Positions 23,759 through 32,629 of a stretch of 64,000 nt of DNA are shown here, one piece after another (within the stretch, counting starts at the first letter, position 1; the number at the start of each line of letters is the position of its first letter). The DNA is from Winogradskyella sp046545555 (GTDB lineage Bacteria; Bacteroidota; Bacteroidia; Flavobacteriales; Flavobacteriaceae): contig NZ_JBHZTH010000006.1 in assembly GCF_046545555.1 (NCBI RefSeq), positions 124,001 to 188,000 of the forward strand. Direction: 5' to 3'. The translations under genes and the position numbers were made by a program. The notes beneath the pieces are model-generated. The model worked only from the letters and a program-made list of their open reading frames with translations. It was not told the origin of the DNA and made no database searches.

Positions 23759-25540
23759 ATGAATCTTCAAGAGACTTTAGAATTACAAGTAAAATCAGGA
23801 ATTAGTACGTTGTATAATGCAGAGTTGGAGTCTGTAGAATTTCAGGCAACTCGCAAAGAGTTTGCTGGTGATATAACAGTTGTGGTATTTCCTATGTTGC
23901 GCGTAGTAAAGGGCAATCCTGCAGTTATTGGCGAAAAGTTAGGAGAGTATTTGCAAAAAAATGTTGATTTAGTCAAAGGGTTTAATGTAGTCAAGGGGTT
24001 TTTAAACATAGAGATTGACAATTCATATTATTTAGATTTTTTTAATAAGATTAAAGATAAAACGGATTATGGCTATGCAGATTTAAAGGATAATAAGTCT
24101 ATAATGGTCGAGTATTCTTCTCCAAATACTAATAAGCCCTTACATCTAGGTCATGTAAGAAATGTGCTTTTGGGCTATAGTGTCGCTGAGATATTAAAAG
24201 CATCTGGGAAACACGTTTATAAAACGCAGATTATAAATGATAGAGGCATTCATATTTGTAAAAGTATGTTGGCTTGGCAACGTTTTGGAAATGGAGAAAC
24301 GCCAGAAACTACAGGTTTAAAAGGCGATAAGCTTGTTGGTAATTACTACGTAAAATTTGATAAAGCTTATAAGACTGAAATAGCACAGTTAATGAAGCAA
24401 GGTCAATCTGAAGAAGATGCAAAAAAGAATGCACCAATATTATTAGAAGCTCAAAACATGTTATTAAAATGGGAAGCTGGTGATAAAGATGTCGTAGCAC
24501 TTTGGGGAAAAATGAACAGCTGGGTTTATGATGGATTTGAGGTTACTTACAATAATATAGGAGTCGATTTTGATACATATTACTACGAAAGTGAAACTTA
24601 CCTATTAGGAAAAGAGTTTATAGCAGAAGGTTTAAAAACAGGAGTTTTTGAAAGAGATGCGGATGGTTCTGTTTGGTGTGATTTAACAGATGATGGTTTA
24701 GATAGAAAAATTGTATTACGTAGTGATGGTACTGCTGTTTATATAACACAAGATATAGGTACAGCTATACAACGTATTAAAGATTATCCAGATGTTGGAG
24801 GTATGGTCTATACCGTTGGTAATGAACAAGATTATCATTTTAAAGTATTGTTCTTAATCTTAAAGAAATTAGGTTTCGAATGGGCTAAAAATTTATTCCA
24901 CTTAAGCTATGGTATGGTAGATTTACCAAGTGGTAAAATGAAAAGTCGAGAAGGAACTGTAGTTGATGCAGATGATTTAATCCATGAGATGGCTGAGACT
25001 GCAGAAGAAATTTCTAAGGAGTTAGGAAAGCTAGAAGACTATTCTGAGGATGAGAAGAAAGCACTTTATAGAACTATTGGTTTAGGCGCCCTTAAATATT
25101 ATATTTTAAAGGTTGATCCTAAAAAGCGAATTTTGTTCGATCCAAAAGAATCAATTGATTTTCAAGGAAATACAGGTCCTTTTATCCAATATACTTATGC
25201 GAGAATTCAGTCCATTTTAAGAAAAGCAAATTTAGAAGAAGGTGTTATAATTAATAGTGGTAATTTAATTTTGCACGATAAGGAGAAGCAATTGATAAAG
25301 CAATTAGAAAACTTTCCAGATGTAATTCAAAATGCTGCAGAATACCATAGTCCGGCTTTAATTGCCAACTACACGTATGATTTAGTAAAAGACTTTAATT
25401 CTTTTTATCAGAACGTATCTATTTTGGGAGCTGATAAAAATGAAGAGAAGATATTAAGAGTAGCATTATCTAAATCTGTTAGTCAAACCATTAAAAATGC
25501 ATTTGGTGTTTTAGGTATTGAAGTGCCAGAACGTATGTAG
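23759..25540 (+). CDS. argS: Arginyl-tRNA synthetase
   Basis: The 593-residue class I synthetase charges tRNA-Arg. The N-terminal additional domain (about 1-110) recognises tRNA. The HIGH signature is HLGH at 129-132 within SSPNTNKPLHLGHVRN. The KMSKS equivalent is GKMKSREG. The C-terminal DALR anticodon-binding domain begins near residue 470 (QYTYARIQSILRKA) and the end is the typical LGIEVPERM. It stands alone after a 697-bp non-coding region. Confidence 0.98.
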   Translation: MNLQETLELQVKSGISTLYNAELESVEFQATRKEFAGDITVVVFPMLRVVKGNPAVIGEKLGEYLQKNVDLVKGFNVVKGFLNIEIDNSYYLDFFNKIKDKTDYGYADLKDNKSIMVEYSSPNTNKPLHLGHVRNVLLGYSVAEILKASGKHVYKTQIINDRGIHICKSMLAWQRFGNGETPETTGLKGDKLVGNYYVKFDKAYKTEIAQLMKQGQSEEDAKKNAPILLEAQNMLLKWEAGDKDVVALWGKMNSWVYDGFEVTYNNIGVDFDTYYYESETYLLGKEFIAEGLKTGVFERDADGSVWCDLTDDGLDRKIVLRSDGTAVYITQDIGTAIQRIKDYPDVGGMVYTVGNEQDYHFKVLFLILKKLGFEWAKNLFHLSYGMVDLPSGKMKSREGTVVDADDLIHEMAETAEEISKELGKLEDYSEDEKKALYRTIGLGALKYYILKVDPKKRILFDPKESIDFQGNTGPFIQYTYARIQSILRKANLEEGVIINSGNLILHDKEKQLIKQLENFPDVIQNAAEYHSPALIANYTYDLVKDFNSFYQNVSILGADKNEEKILRVALSKSVSQTIKNAFGVLGIEVPERM

Positions 25541-25641
25541 TTTTTATTATCACAAATAATTTCTATGCTGTATTACAATTAAAAACTTCGTCTCTTCATT
25601 TTTTGTACCTTAGTAATAATCAATTATTAAACGATATATAA

Positions 25642-26907
25642 ATGAACTCAACATACATTTTCAAACTACCATTAAGTGTGTGTTTCTTTATGCTCTTATC
25701 TTTTTCTTTAAATGCCCAAGCTGATTATTCAGTGTTTAAAGGCAAAATTATAGATAGTAAATCTAATAGAGCGTTGGAGGCAGCTAACCTTAAAGTGAGT
25801 GATGGCAATATTGGTACAATTACAAATTCTGAAGGAGAGTTTGTACTAAAAGTACCACTGACGTTTTTAGATTCTAAATTAATCGTATCGTTATTAGGAT
25901 ATACTGCTCGAGAAATATCTCTTTCAGAATTACTGAAGGAAAACAATATTATTAAACTTGAGGAAGCTGTAACTAAACTTTCTGAGGTTAATATTTCAGC
26001 TTATAAAGATGCTGAGAATCTAGTGAAAAGAGTTTTTGAAGATAGAGATAAGAATGCCGAGGATAGATCTTTATATATGACCGCCTTTTACAGAGAAAGT
26101 ATAAAGCGACGTAATAGAAATGTTTCTTTAACTGAGGCTATTGTAGATGTGTTAAAACGGCCTTACACTTCTATACAACGCGATGCTATTAAGCTAGGAA
26201 AAGCAAGAAAAAGCACAGATTATAAACGTTTAGATACAGTTTCTGTAAAATTACAAGGAGGTCCATTTTCGACTATTTATTTAGATATAATGAAGTATCC
26301 TGAATACATGTTTACAAATGAAACAATTTCTAGTTATAATTTTACATTTAGTCAACCAACTACACTTAATAACCGTAGTGTTTATGTAGTTAATTTTAAG
26401 CCTAGAAATAGCGGACTAAATCTCAATTACAACGGTACACTTTTTATAGATGTTGAATCTTTTGCATTAGTTAGTGCATCATATGCGCTAGATGTGAGTA
26501 ACAAAAATAAAACTCGAAACCTTTTAGTTAAAAAGAAACCGAGAAATATAGAGGTATATCCTATTGAGGCTAATTACAGAGTAGATTATCAAACCAAAAA
26601 TGATAAATGGTATTTTAGTTATTCAAGCTTAGATTTAAAATTTAAAGTTAAAAAGAAAAGACAATTATTTAATAAAGTTTATTCGTTATCAAGTGAGCTC
26701 GCGATAACCGATTGGGAAATTAATGTCACAGATAAAAAAATAATTGGAAAGGAAAGGCTTAGGCCAACTGTAATAATTGCTGATGCAATAACAGGATTCT
26801 CTGATCCAGATTTTTGGGGAGACTATAACTTAATTGAGCCCGATAAGTCCATAGAGATTGCGATAGAAAAGATTAAAAAGAATATAGACAAGCAAAAAGA
26901 GAATTAA
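25642..26907 (+). CDS. Carboxypeptidase-like regulatory domain-containing secreted protein
   Basis: The 421-residue protein has a signal peptide (CFFMLLSFSLNAQ) and a beta-sandwich carboxypeptidase D regulatory-like domain at about residues 32-110 (FKGKIIDSKSNRALEAANLK and ITNSEGEFVLKVP). The remaining ~300 residues are beta-rich with many Lys/Arg and Tyr and no catalytic motif; they resemble the DUF5686-type envelope proteins in general appearance only. It is probably periplasmic or outer-membrane associated. The stop overlaps the convergent DinB gene by 4 bases. Confidence 0.7.
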   Translation: MNSTYIFKLPLSVCFFMLLSFSLNAQADYSVFKGKIIDSKSNRALEAANLKVSDGNIGTITNSEGEFVLKVPLTFLDSKLIVSLLGYTAREISLSELLKENNIIKLEEAVTKLSEVNISAYKDAENLVKRVFEDRDKNAEDRSLYMTAFYRESIKRRNRNVSLTEAIVDVLKRPYTSIQRDAIKLGKARKSTDYKRLDTVSVKLQGGPFSTIYLDIMKYPEYMFTNETISSYNFTFSQPTTLNNRSVYVVNFKPRNSGLNLNYNGTLFIDVESFALVSASYALDVSNKNKTRNLLVKKKPRNIEVYPIEANYRVDYQTKNDKWYFSYSSLDLKFKVKKKRQLFNKVYSLSSELAITDWEINVTDKKIIGKERLRPTVIIADAITGFSDPDFWGDYNLIEPDKSIEIAIEKIKKNIDKQKEN

Positions 26908-27458
26908 TTAAATTTCCCTTTGTAATAAATTGCTTGTTTAATATGTGCTAGATGATGATTGCCATGCCAAGCATATATGCCAATTGTTTCTTCTAAAGTA
27001 AAATGCTTTCCATGCTCTGGATGGATATATTCTCGTTTTAAATCTTCTGATTTAAAACTTCTCAATAAAATTCCCAGTTTCTGGTGAATACCCTTAAGAA
27101 TAAAAATTGGTGCTTCAATAGAAGTGGAATAATCTATAAGTTTAGCAAATCGATCTTCAAAATAAGGCCTAATTGTAGGTGTTTCTTCCGTAATTGCTAA
27201 TTTAAATCTAATGATACTGTTTATATGACTATCAGCGCAATGATGCACTACTTGCTTTATTGTCCAACCCTCTGGTCTATATTTAAAATTCAATTCTGTT
27301 TCAGAAAGATTATCTGTAAGTACCATAATTTCTTTTGGTAGTGCTTCAATAGAGTCTATCCATTCTTGTAAATGTTGCTGTGTTATTTGTTTTGGTTTTT
27401 CAAATTCCCCTATAGGGAACTTTAATTTATTAAGATCTTCAGATGTCATTCTACTCAT
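26904..27458 (-). CDS. DinB/YfiT-family putative metal-dependent hydrolase or thiol transferase
   Basis: The 184-residue four-helix protein has the three-His metal site of the DinB/YfiT family: His in VVHHCADSH (about residues 70-75) and the pair in YAWHGNHHLAHIKQ near the C-terminus. FPIGEFEKP at the start and WTIKQVVHH match the YfiT (BstA) subgroup, which in Bacillus acts as a bacillithiol transferase. Whether this organism makes bacillithiol is not shown here. It is the last gene of the sigma/receptor operon and overlaps the preceding gene by 4 bases. Confidence 0.82.
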   Translation of the reverse strand: MSRMTSEDLNKLKFPIGEFEKPKQITQQHLQEWIDSIEALPKEIMVLTDNLSETELNFKYRPEGWTIKQVVHHCADSHINSIIRFKLAITEETPTIRPYFEDRFAKLIDYSTSIEAPIFILKGIHQKLGILLRSFKSEDLKREYIHPEHGKHFTLEETIGIYAWHGNHHLAHIKQAIYYKGKFN

Positions 27459-28753
27459 TTTTTTAGTTTCATATTCACTCTATAAACATAGCCTAGACTT
27501 AGCTCTGTAAAATCGGCTTGACCAAGATTAGAGTTAAGATGAGCAGCAATAAAGAGATTATGTTTTGGAGCTTTATTAGTAGTCCAGAAATAATATTTTA
27601 AACCTAATCTGGCAGAAACAGTTCGTTTAATTTCGTAATACCAATTAAGCTCGCCTAATACTTCTATAGTTTCTCCATTTATATTTTCATAAGAGTAGCC
27701 CTGATTAAGTTGCCAGTCAATCTTATAAAATGGTTTGTAAATATTTAACCCTAAGTCAAACTCAAAACCAAAATGATCTACTAATAGTTCTGTTGTGGCA
27801 AATAGACCAAAATTAGTTGCATAGCCATAAGGATTATCTTTAAAATGAGGAAACTGAGATTCTACTAAAGCGCCGTTATTTTTTATATAATCATAGTAAT
27901 GTTTATAGTACCTATAATAAAAACCACCTCCAATTTTAAAGGTATTATTAATAATTTTACCGGTATTCATTGAGAATGTATAAACCTCTTTTTTAGTATT
28001 AAAATTCTCAGATAATACATTTTGTCCTATCCCAAATCTAGTTGAGAAGTAAGTCTGAGATTTTGATTTGAACTGCTTTGTTTTTGTCTCAATTTCAGGC
28101 TGTAATTTAGTGTCTATATTTGCGGAGAAGCTAGCCGCAATAGAATTTAATCCTTGGTTAGGAAGTTTTGTGTGACCGTTGGAGTGATGCAGATAACCTA
28201 ACCCAAATCGCCATTTGGTTTTCCTTGATTTAAAAAGGTCATAATAAATAAAGGACCTAAATGACCAATTTATTTTTGAAGTAATAGCTTTGTTAAAAGG
28301 GTTAGTTTCCACATCATATTGTGTATCCATATAAGAACCTCCAAAGCCAATTTGGAGATTTAAACCTGAAATTTTTTCTTTGAATATTGAAAACTCCATA
28401 AAAGGCATTAGTGTATATGCAAACCCAATTTTCTCAGAATTGCCAAAATCAGTAAACCCTATAGATATACCTGTTTTTGGGTAATTTAGCCTCTGAGCCC
28501 ATTCTTTACTATTGTCAAAATTGTAAGTACCAAAATTGATAAATATGTTTTTTTGTAATGTAGTTTTGGGAAAGTCTGTATTGGCTTCAAGTGTTTTTCC
28601 AATAAGAATTTCTGGGATAAAAAATAGACTATTGGTATCTGATTTAGTTTCATTTTGTCCAAAAATATTCTGACAAAATAAAAGGCATATACTTAAAAGA
28701 TAAAATTTAAAAAGTGCTTTAATAATACAATCGGTGATTAGTTGGTACCTCAA
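27455..28753 (-). CDS. Acyloxyacyl hydrolase / PagL-type lipid A 3-O-deacylase
   Basis: The 432-residue protein has an N-terminal signal segment (LSICLLFCQNIFGQ) and then an outer-membrane beta-barrel. The PagL active-site region is visible as GLGYLHHSNGHTKLPNQGLN at about residues 186-205, with the His-Ser pair. Many aromatic alternating strands follow. PagL removes the 3-O-acyl chain of lipid A, which changes immune recognition and membrane properties. It is longer than Pseudomonas PagL (about 170 residues), as in other Bacteroidota homologues. It lies 8 bases after the TonB receptor gene, so the two are cotranscribed. Catalytic activity is inferred, not shown. Confidence 0.8.
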   Translation of the reverse strand: MRYQLITDCIIKALFKFYLLSICLLFCQNIFGQNETKSDTNSLFFIPEILIGKTLEANTDFPKTTLQKNIFINFGTYNFDNSKEWAQRLNYPKTGISIGFTDFGNSEKIGFAYTLMPFMEFSIFKEKISGLNLQIGFGGSYMDTQYDVETNPFNKAITSKINWSFRSFIYYDLFKSRKTKWRFGLGYLHHSNGHTKLPNQGLNSIAASFSANIDTKLQPEIETKTKQFKSKSQTYFSTRFGIGQNVLSENFNTKKEVYTFSMNTGKIINNTFKIGGGFYYRYYKHYYDYIKNNGALVESQFPHFKDNPYGYATNFGLFATTELLVDHFGFEFDLGLNIYKPFYKIDWQLNQGYSYENINGETIEVLGELNWYYEIKRTVSARLGLKYYFWTTNKAPKHNLFIAAHLNSNLGQADFTELSLGYVYRVNMKLKK

Positions 28754-28761
28754 ATAAACAA

Positions 28762-31059
28762 CTAAAAGTTAAGTCTAAAACTAAAATTTGGAATAAATTT
28801 TAAAGAGCGGTTGTCAATTTCTATAATATTTTCTTCAGTATCTAAGGTATAAAAACGATTGATGATATTTGTTTGATTAAATATATTCCAAACAGATGTC
28901 CCAATTTCAGCTTGTACACCTTTAGACACCTTAAAGCTATATGATGCTGATAAGTCGGCTCTAACATAATCTGGTAATCTAGAGCTATTAGGTTTTGTGT
29001 ACTCTATTGACGAATTATTAAGGTTCTGTAATTCTAAAGGTCTTGTATAAGGACGCCCAGAGTGCCAATTAATAGCTAAACCAACCTTAAAATCATTGAC
29101 GTTATAGGTAAAAGAGGCATTAGCAACATGGGTTAAATCTAATGTGTTAGGAAATGAGTTTTCATCATTTAAATTATCAAAATTATAGTTGTTGTCACTT
29201 AACGTATAGCTGAGCCATGTACTTAATCTATTAAAGCGTTTATTGATTAGAAAATCGAGACCAGTTACTGTATAAGATCCGATATCATTAATAAATTGAA
29301 ATTGATTTTGAAAGCCTTGACTCTGCGCTGTAATATCATTTACATTTTTATAATACCCTTCTAATGAAACTAGTAGTTTGTTGTGATTATAAGATAAACC
29401 TAAGGATATCTGTTGACTCCTAATTAAAGGTACACTTTCGCCATTTGCTAGTTGCCATCGTCTCTTTTCTATACCAAAGAAGTCTTGTTGTAAATCTATA
29501 ATTTGAGTAATAGATTGACTTTTTAATTCTCCCAAAATTTCTAATCTAAAATGATCCGTAATTTTTTGATTAAATGCAAAACGAGGTTCCATAACAAGCT
29601 CTTTCTGCTTTTCAAAATAACTGATTCTTGCGCCAAAGCGAATGTAAGTATTTCGAGATTTTGAGTAACGTTCTGTTTCACCAAAAACAGCATGTGTTCT
29701 TACAATTTCTTTTAGTAAACTTGTAAAGTTAGGATTAGAAACGTCTTCAAAATTTGTAACTCCGACCTCGTTAAATTGATAGCCACCTCTAACAACAGTA
29801 CTATTATCAATAGTTTTAGAAATATCTAATCGTAGACCATAATCTTCAACCTTATTTTCCTGATTTAGAAGTTGCTGATTTGTAATATCGTTATTCTTTG
29901 CGTTTAAATTGTACCTAGAATAATAGGCCTCTGCCGAAGTATAAAGACCATCTTTAAAAACTTTAGAATAATTGGTGCTTGCTCCGTAACTGACCTGGTT
30001 AAGAGCACTTCTCGTTTCCTGAAAATTGTTATCAGTATTTGTAAATATTTGATTATAGTCTAAGTTATTGTAAATATTTAGTAAGTTGATTTTGAACTTA
30101 GAAGATGAATCTATGTTATATAAAAATTTTGCATTGAAGTCATAAAATAAAAAACGTTCGTCTAATGCTAAAACTGTATTTATATTACTAGATGCATTTA
30201 ATTCAGAATCTCTAAAAATACGATCAAAATAAGCATCGTAGGTTGTAGATGCTACTATATCAGTAAAAGAGCGTCGCGCAGATAATTCTACTTCTGTTTT
30301 TTTGCCAATAGGAATTTTAGCATAGCCGTCAAGACTCAAAAGATTAGAGCCTAACCCAGCTTTAAATTTATCATCTATATCATCAGAGTTTTTAATAGTC
30401 AATGTGCCTGAAACTCCATTACCAAAAAGGGCACTAGTACCATTTTTAGAAATACGAATATCATTTGTTAAATATGGATTAAAAGCAGAAATTAACCCAA
30501 AAAAATGTCCGGATTGATACATTCTTATACCTTCATAAAGAATAAGATTTTGATCATTAGTGCCTCCTCTAATATTAATGTTAGAAATACGCTCATCAAC
30601 ACTATTAATTCCTGGTAAATTTTGTGCTATTTGTAAAACATCTGGCTCTAGTAGACCAGGCAAAATATCGAAAGCTTTAGCATCTACTTCTACGGCTCCA
30701 TTGTTTGTTTTATAAATACCCTTAGTAAGGTAATTGATAACAACAACTTCTTCTAAACGTTGAATTAATTTTTGCGTTTGTGTTATAGCTATAAAACGTT
30801 TACTAAGGATTTTAAAATCAAGTTGTGTTGCAGTTTTAAGGTGTATAAGTACCTGCGAAAACGAAAGTTCTGGGTATAAAGGGGAAATGGAAATACCCCT
30901 AATTGTTTTAGTTTCATAAGAAAACTTAACATTATATTGCTTCTCTATCTGTTCTAGTATTTGAACAAGCGGCAGTTTTTCCTCATCTTGGGTAAAAGCC
31001 AAATTAGAAGAAGAAATTATAAAAAAATATAAAACTACTTTAAGTAATAGTTTATTCAC
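28762..31059 (-). CDS. FecA-like TonB-dependent receptor with N-terminal STN domain
   Basis: The 765-residue protein has a signal peptide and then a secretin/TonB short N-terminal domain (about residues 28-92; VQILEQIEKQYNVKFSYETK), used for signalling to FecR. It passes almost directly into the plug (about 100-225; INIRGGTNDQNLILYEGIRM) and the barrel, ending in an aromatic residue (FIPNFSFRLNF). Unlike SusC-type receptors it lacks the ~80-residue carboxypeptidase-like domain and is short. The substrate is unknown; no SusD partner is present, which argues against a glycan system. The start overlaps fecR by 8 bases. Confidence 0.88.
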   Translation of the reverse strand: MNKLLLKVVLYFFIISSSNLAFTQDEEKLPLVQILEQIEKQYNVKFSYETKTIRGISISPLYPELSFSQVLIHLKTATQLDFKILSKRFIAITQTQKLIQRLEEVVVINYLTKGIYKTNNGAVEVDAKAFDILPGLLEPDVLQIAQNLPGINSVDERISNINIRGGTNDQNLILYEGIRMYQSGHFFGLISAFNPYLTNDIRISKNGTSALFGNGVSGTLTIKNSDDIDDKFKAGLGSNLLSLDGYAKIPIGKKTEVELSARRSFTDIVASTTYDAYFDRIFRDSELNASSNINTVLALDERFLFYDFNAKFLYNIDSSSKFKINLLNIYNNLDYNQIFTNTDNNFQETRSALNQVSYGASTNYSKVFKDGLYTSAEAYYSRYNLNAKNNDITNQQLLNQENKVEDYGLRLDISKTIDNSTVVRGGYQFNEVGVTNFEDVSNPNFTSLLKEIVRTHAVFGETERYSKSRNTYIRFGARISYFEKQKELVMEPRFAFNQKITDHFRLEILGELKSQSITQIIDLQQDFFGIEKRRWQLANGESVPLIRSQQISLGLSYNHNKLLVSLEGYYKNVNDITAQSQGFQNQFQFINDIGSYTVTGLDFLINKRFNRLSTWLSYTLSDNNYNFDNLNDENSFPNTLDLTHVANASFTYNVNDFKVGLAINWHSGRPYTRPLELQNLNNSSIEYTKPNSSRLPDYVRADLSASYSFKVSKGVQAEIGTSVWNIFNQTNIINRFYTLDTEENIIEIDNRSLKFIPNFSFRLNF

Positions 31060-31948
31060 GTTTTAGAAAAATAGAAGTTCCAGACTTACTATAGCTTAAA
31101 TGTAAAGGTATTGTGACAGACTTCAGTGCTAAATCTAAATTTTTGTGTGTAAAACTTCCTGTAAATAATCTCGATGTATCAATATTTTCTGCGCCTATAG
31201 TTATATTGTATTGATTTTCTAATTCAGAAATAATATGCTTCAAAGCCACTTCTTTAAAGCTACTTTCTCCTAACAACCAATTTGGTTGTATGGAGTCTTC
31301 TCTTTCATTATCAATTAATTTTCCATCTACAATTAGCAATTTATTTCCAGCTCTTAATTTTACTATTTCTTTATTTATAGACACTGCAACTAGGCCTTCA
31401 TAACAAACAACTTCAAAATAATCTTCGCGTTCTTTTACTTTAAATTCGGTACCTAAAACTGTAACGGTCCCAGCATCAGTAATAACATCGAATTTTTGAC
31501 CTTTAGCCACTTTGAAAAAAGCTTCACCTTTTAAGTGAACTATTCTTTTATTATCCCAATTACTTTTATTGAAAACTAATTTAGAATTGGCATTTAAATT
31601 AACGGTTGATTCATCTGGAAGTTCTGTTAATATTTGCTGCGCAATTTCCGTATTAATTGATGTATCTAGCGTGGTCGTGTAAAAATAAAGACCATAACAA
31701 ATCGCTAAAATTCCCGCTATTTTTAATAATGGTTTAAACCATGTGATATTACTCACGGTTGTTGTTCTTAGATTTGGTTTTAAATTTTCGTAATTATGAT
31801 CAATAGAAAATTCTGGTGCTTTAAATTTTTTTAATGCGCCATCTAAGTTCGTTAAATCTTTATAATCCTCTAGTTGTTCAAAAGCTTTCTGTTCTTCTGC
31901 GTTGAGGTTGTTATCTAACCATTTTTTTATGATATCTTCTCTATTCAT
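31052..31948 (-). CDS. FecR-family anti-sigma factor
   Basis: The 298-residue protein has a cytoplasmic sigma-binding part (about 1-65), one transmembrane helix near residues 72-90 (LLKIAGILAICYGLYFYTT), a periplasmic FecR domain (about 105-205; LTELPDESTVNLNANSKLVF, then GEAFFKVA) and a C-terminal DUF4974 domain (HIISELENQYNITIGAENID). It should hold the neighbouring ECF sigma factor until the receptor signals through its STN domain. It overlaps the receptor gene and follows the sigma gene by 68 bases. Confidence 0.92.
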   Translation of the reverse strand: MNREDIIKKWLDNNLNAEEQKAFEQLEDYKDLTNLDGALKKFKAPEFSIDHNYENLKPNLRTTTVSNITWFKPLLKIAGILAICYGLYFYTTTLDTSINTEIAQQILTELPDESTVNLNANSKLVFNKSNWDNKRIVHLKGEAFFKVAKGQKFDVITDAGTVTVLGTEFKVKEREDYFEVVCYEGLVAVSINKEIVKLRAGNKLLIVDGKLIDNEREDSIQPNWLLGESSFKEVALKHIISELENQYNITIGAENIDTSRLFTGSFTHKNLDLALKSVTIPLHLSYSKSGTSIFLKRE

Positions 31949-32016
31949 AATAGTAATTCATCTATATAACAGTTCTCTTGTAAATATTCCTACCCATTTC
32001 ATTATTACAATATAAA

Positions 32017-32532
32017 TTAAAGCCCATCAATTTCCTTACGTAATTTTTTTAGAGCACCGTAAATTCGTTTTTCTACAGCTTTTGTAGATATATCTAAAAG
32101 TGCAGCAATTTCTTTAAATCGTTTACCTTCAATTCTATTCATTAAAAAGGCAACACGCTGTGCTTCAGTTAAATTAGCTATAGCTTTCTGCAACTTTTGG
32201 TGATATTCCTTCTCTTGCAAAACAAACTCGGGTGACTCATTAGTAGCATGTTTTTGAGGTATTTTTTGATATCGTAAAACTACTTTTTGGTGGGCAACAG
32301 CATTGAGCATTAAATTATTCGCCGTGGTAAACAAAAAACTTTTTGCTTTAGGCGGAGTTACTTTACCACAATTTTGCCATAATTTTATAAAAGCCTCCTG
32401 GACTTTATCTTGCGGATTTAAATGTTCACCAAATTTATAATATAAGAAGTCATGAAGATTTTTTGAATGTTTTTTATATAAACGTTCAAATAATTGATCT
32501 TCACAAATATTATCTAGTATTGGTTGTTCCAT
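32017..32532 (-). CDS. ECF sigma factor (FecI-like)
   Basis: The 171-residue protein (from the Met in MEQPILDNICEDQLFERLYK) has sigma-70 region 2 (about 18-85; DFLYYKFGEHLNPQDKVQEA) and region 4 (about 110-165; LTEAQRVAFLMNRIEGKRFK and ALLDISTKAVEKRI). An ATG 39 bases farther upstream (32571) is also in frame; the later start is preferred because the extra 13 residues are not typical of the family. It leads the regulatory operon and is divergent from the acidic lipoprotein gene. It probably drives its own operon and perhaps the facing gene. Confidence 0.88.
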   Translation of the reverse strand: MEQPILDNICEDQLFERLYKKHSKNLHDFLYYKFGEHLNPQDKVQEAFIKLWQNCGKVTPPKAKSFLFTTANNLMLNAVAHQKVVLRYQKIPQKHATNESPEFVLQEKEYHQKLQKAIANLTEAQRVAFLMNRIEGKRFKEIAALLDISTKAVEKRIYGALKKLRKEIDGL

Positions 32533-32629
32533 AGTTTTGAGACATCCAAAGTATAAATTATTTTTTAACATACATAGGTAGGAGAAATTAAAATTTAATT
32601 GTTTTATAATAAATAGATGAAAATTTTAA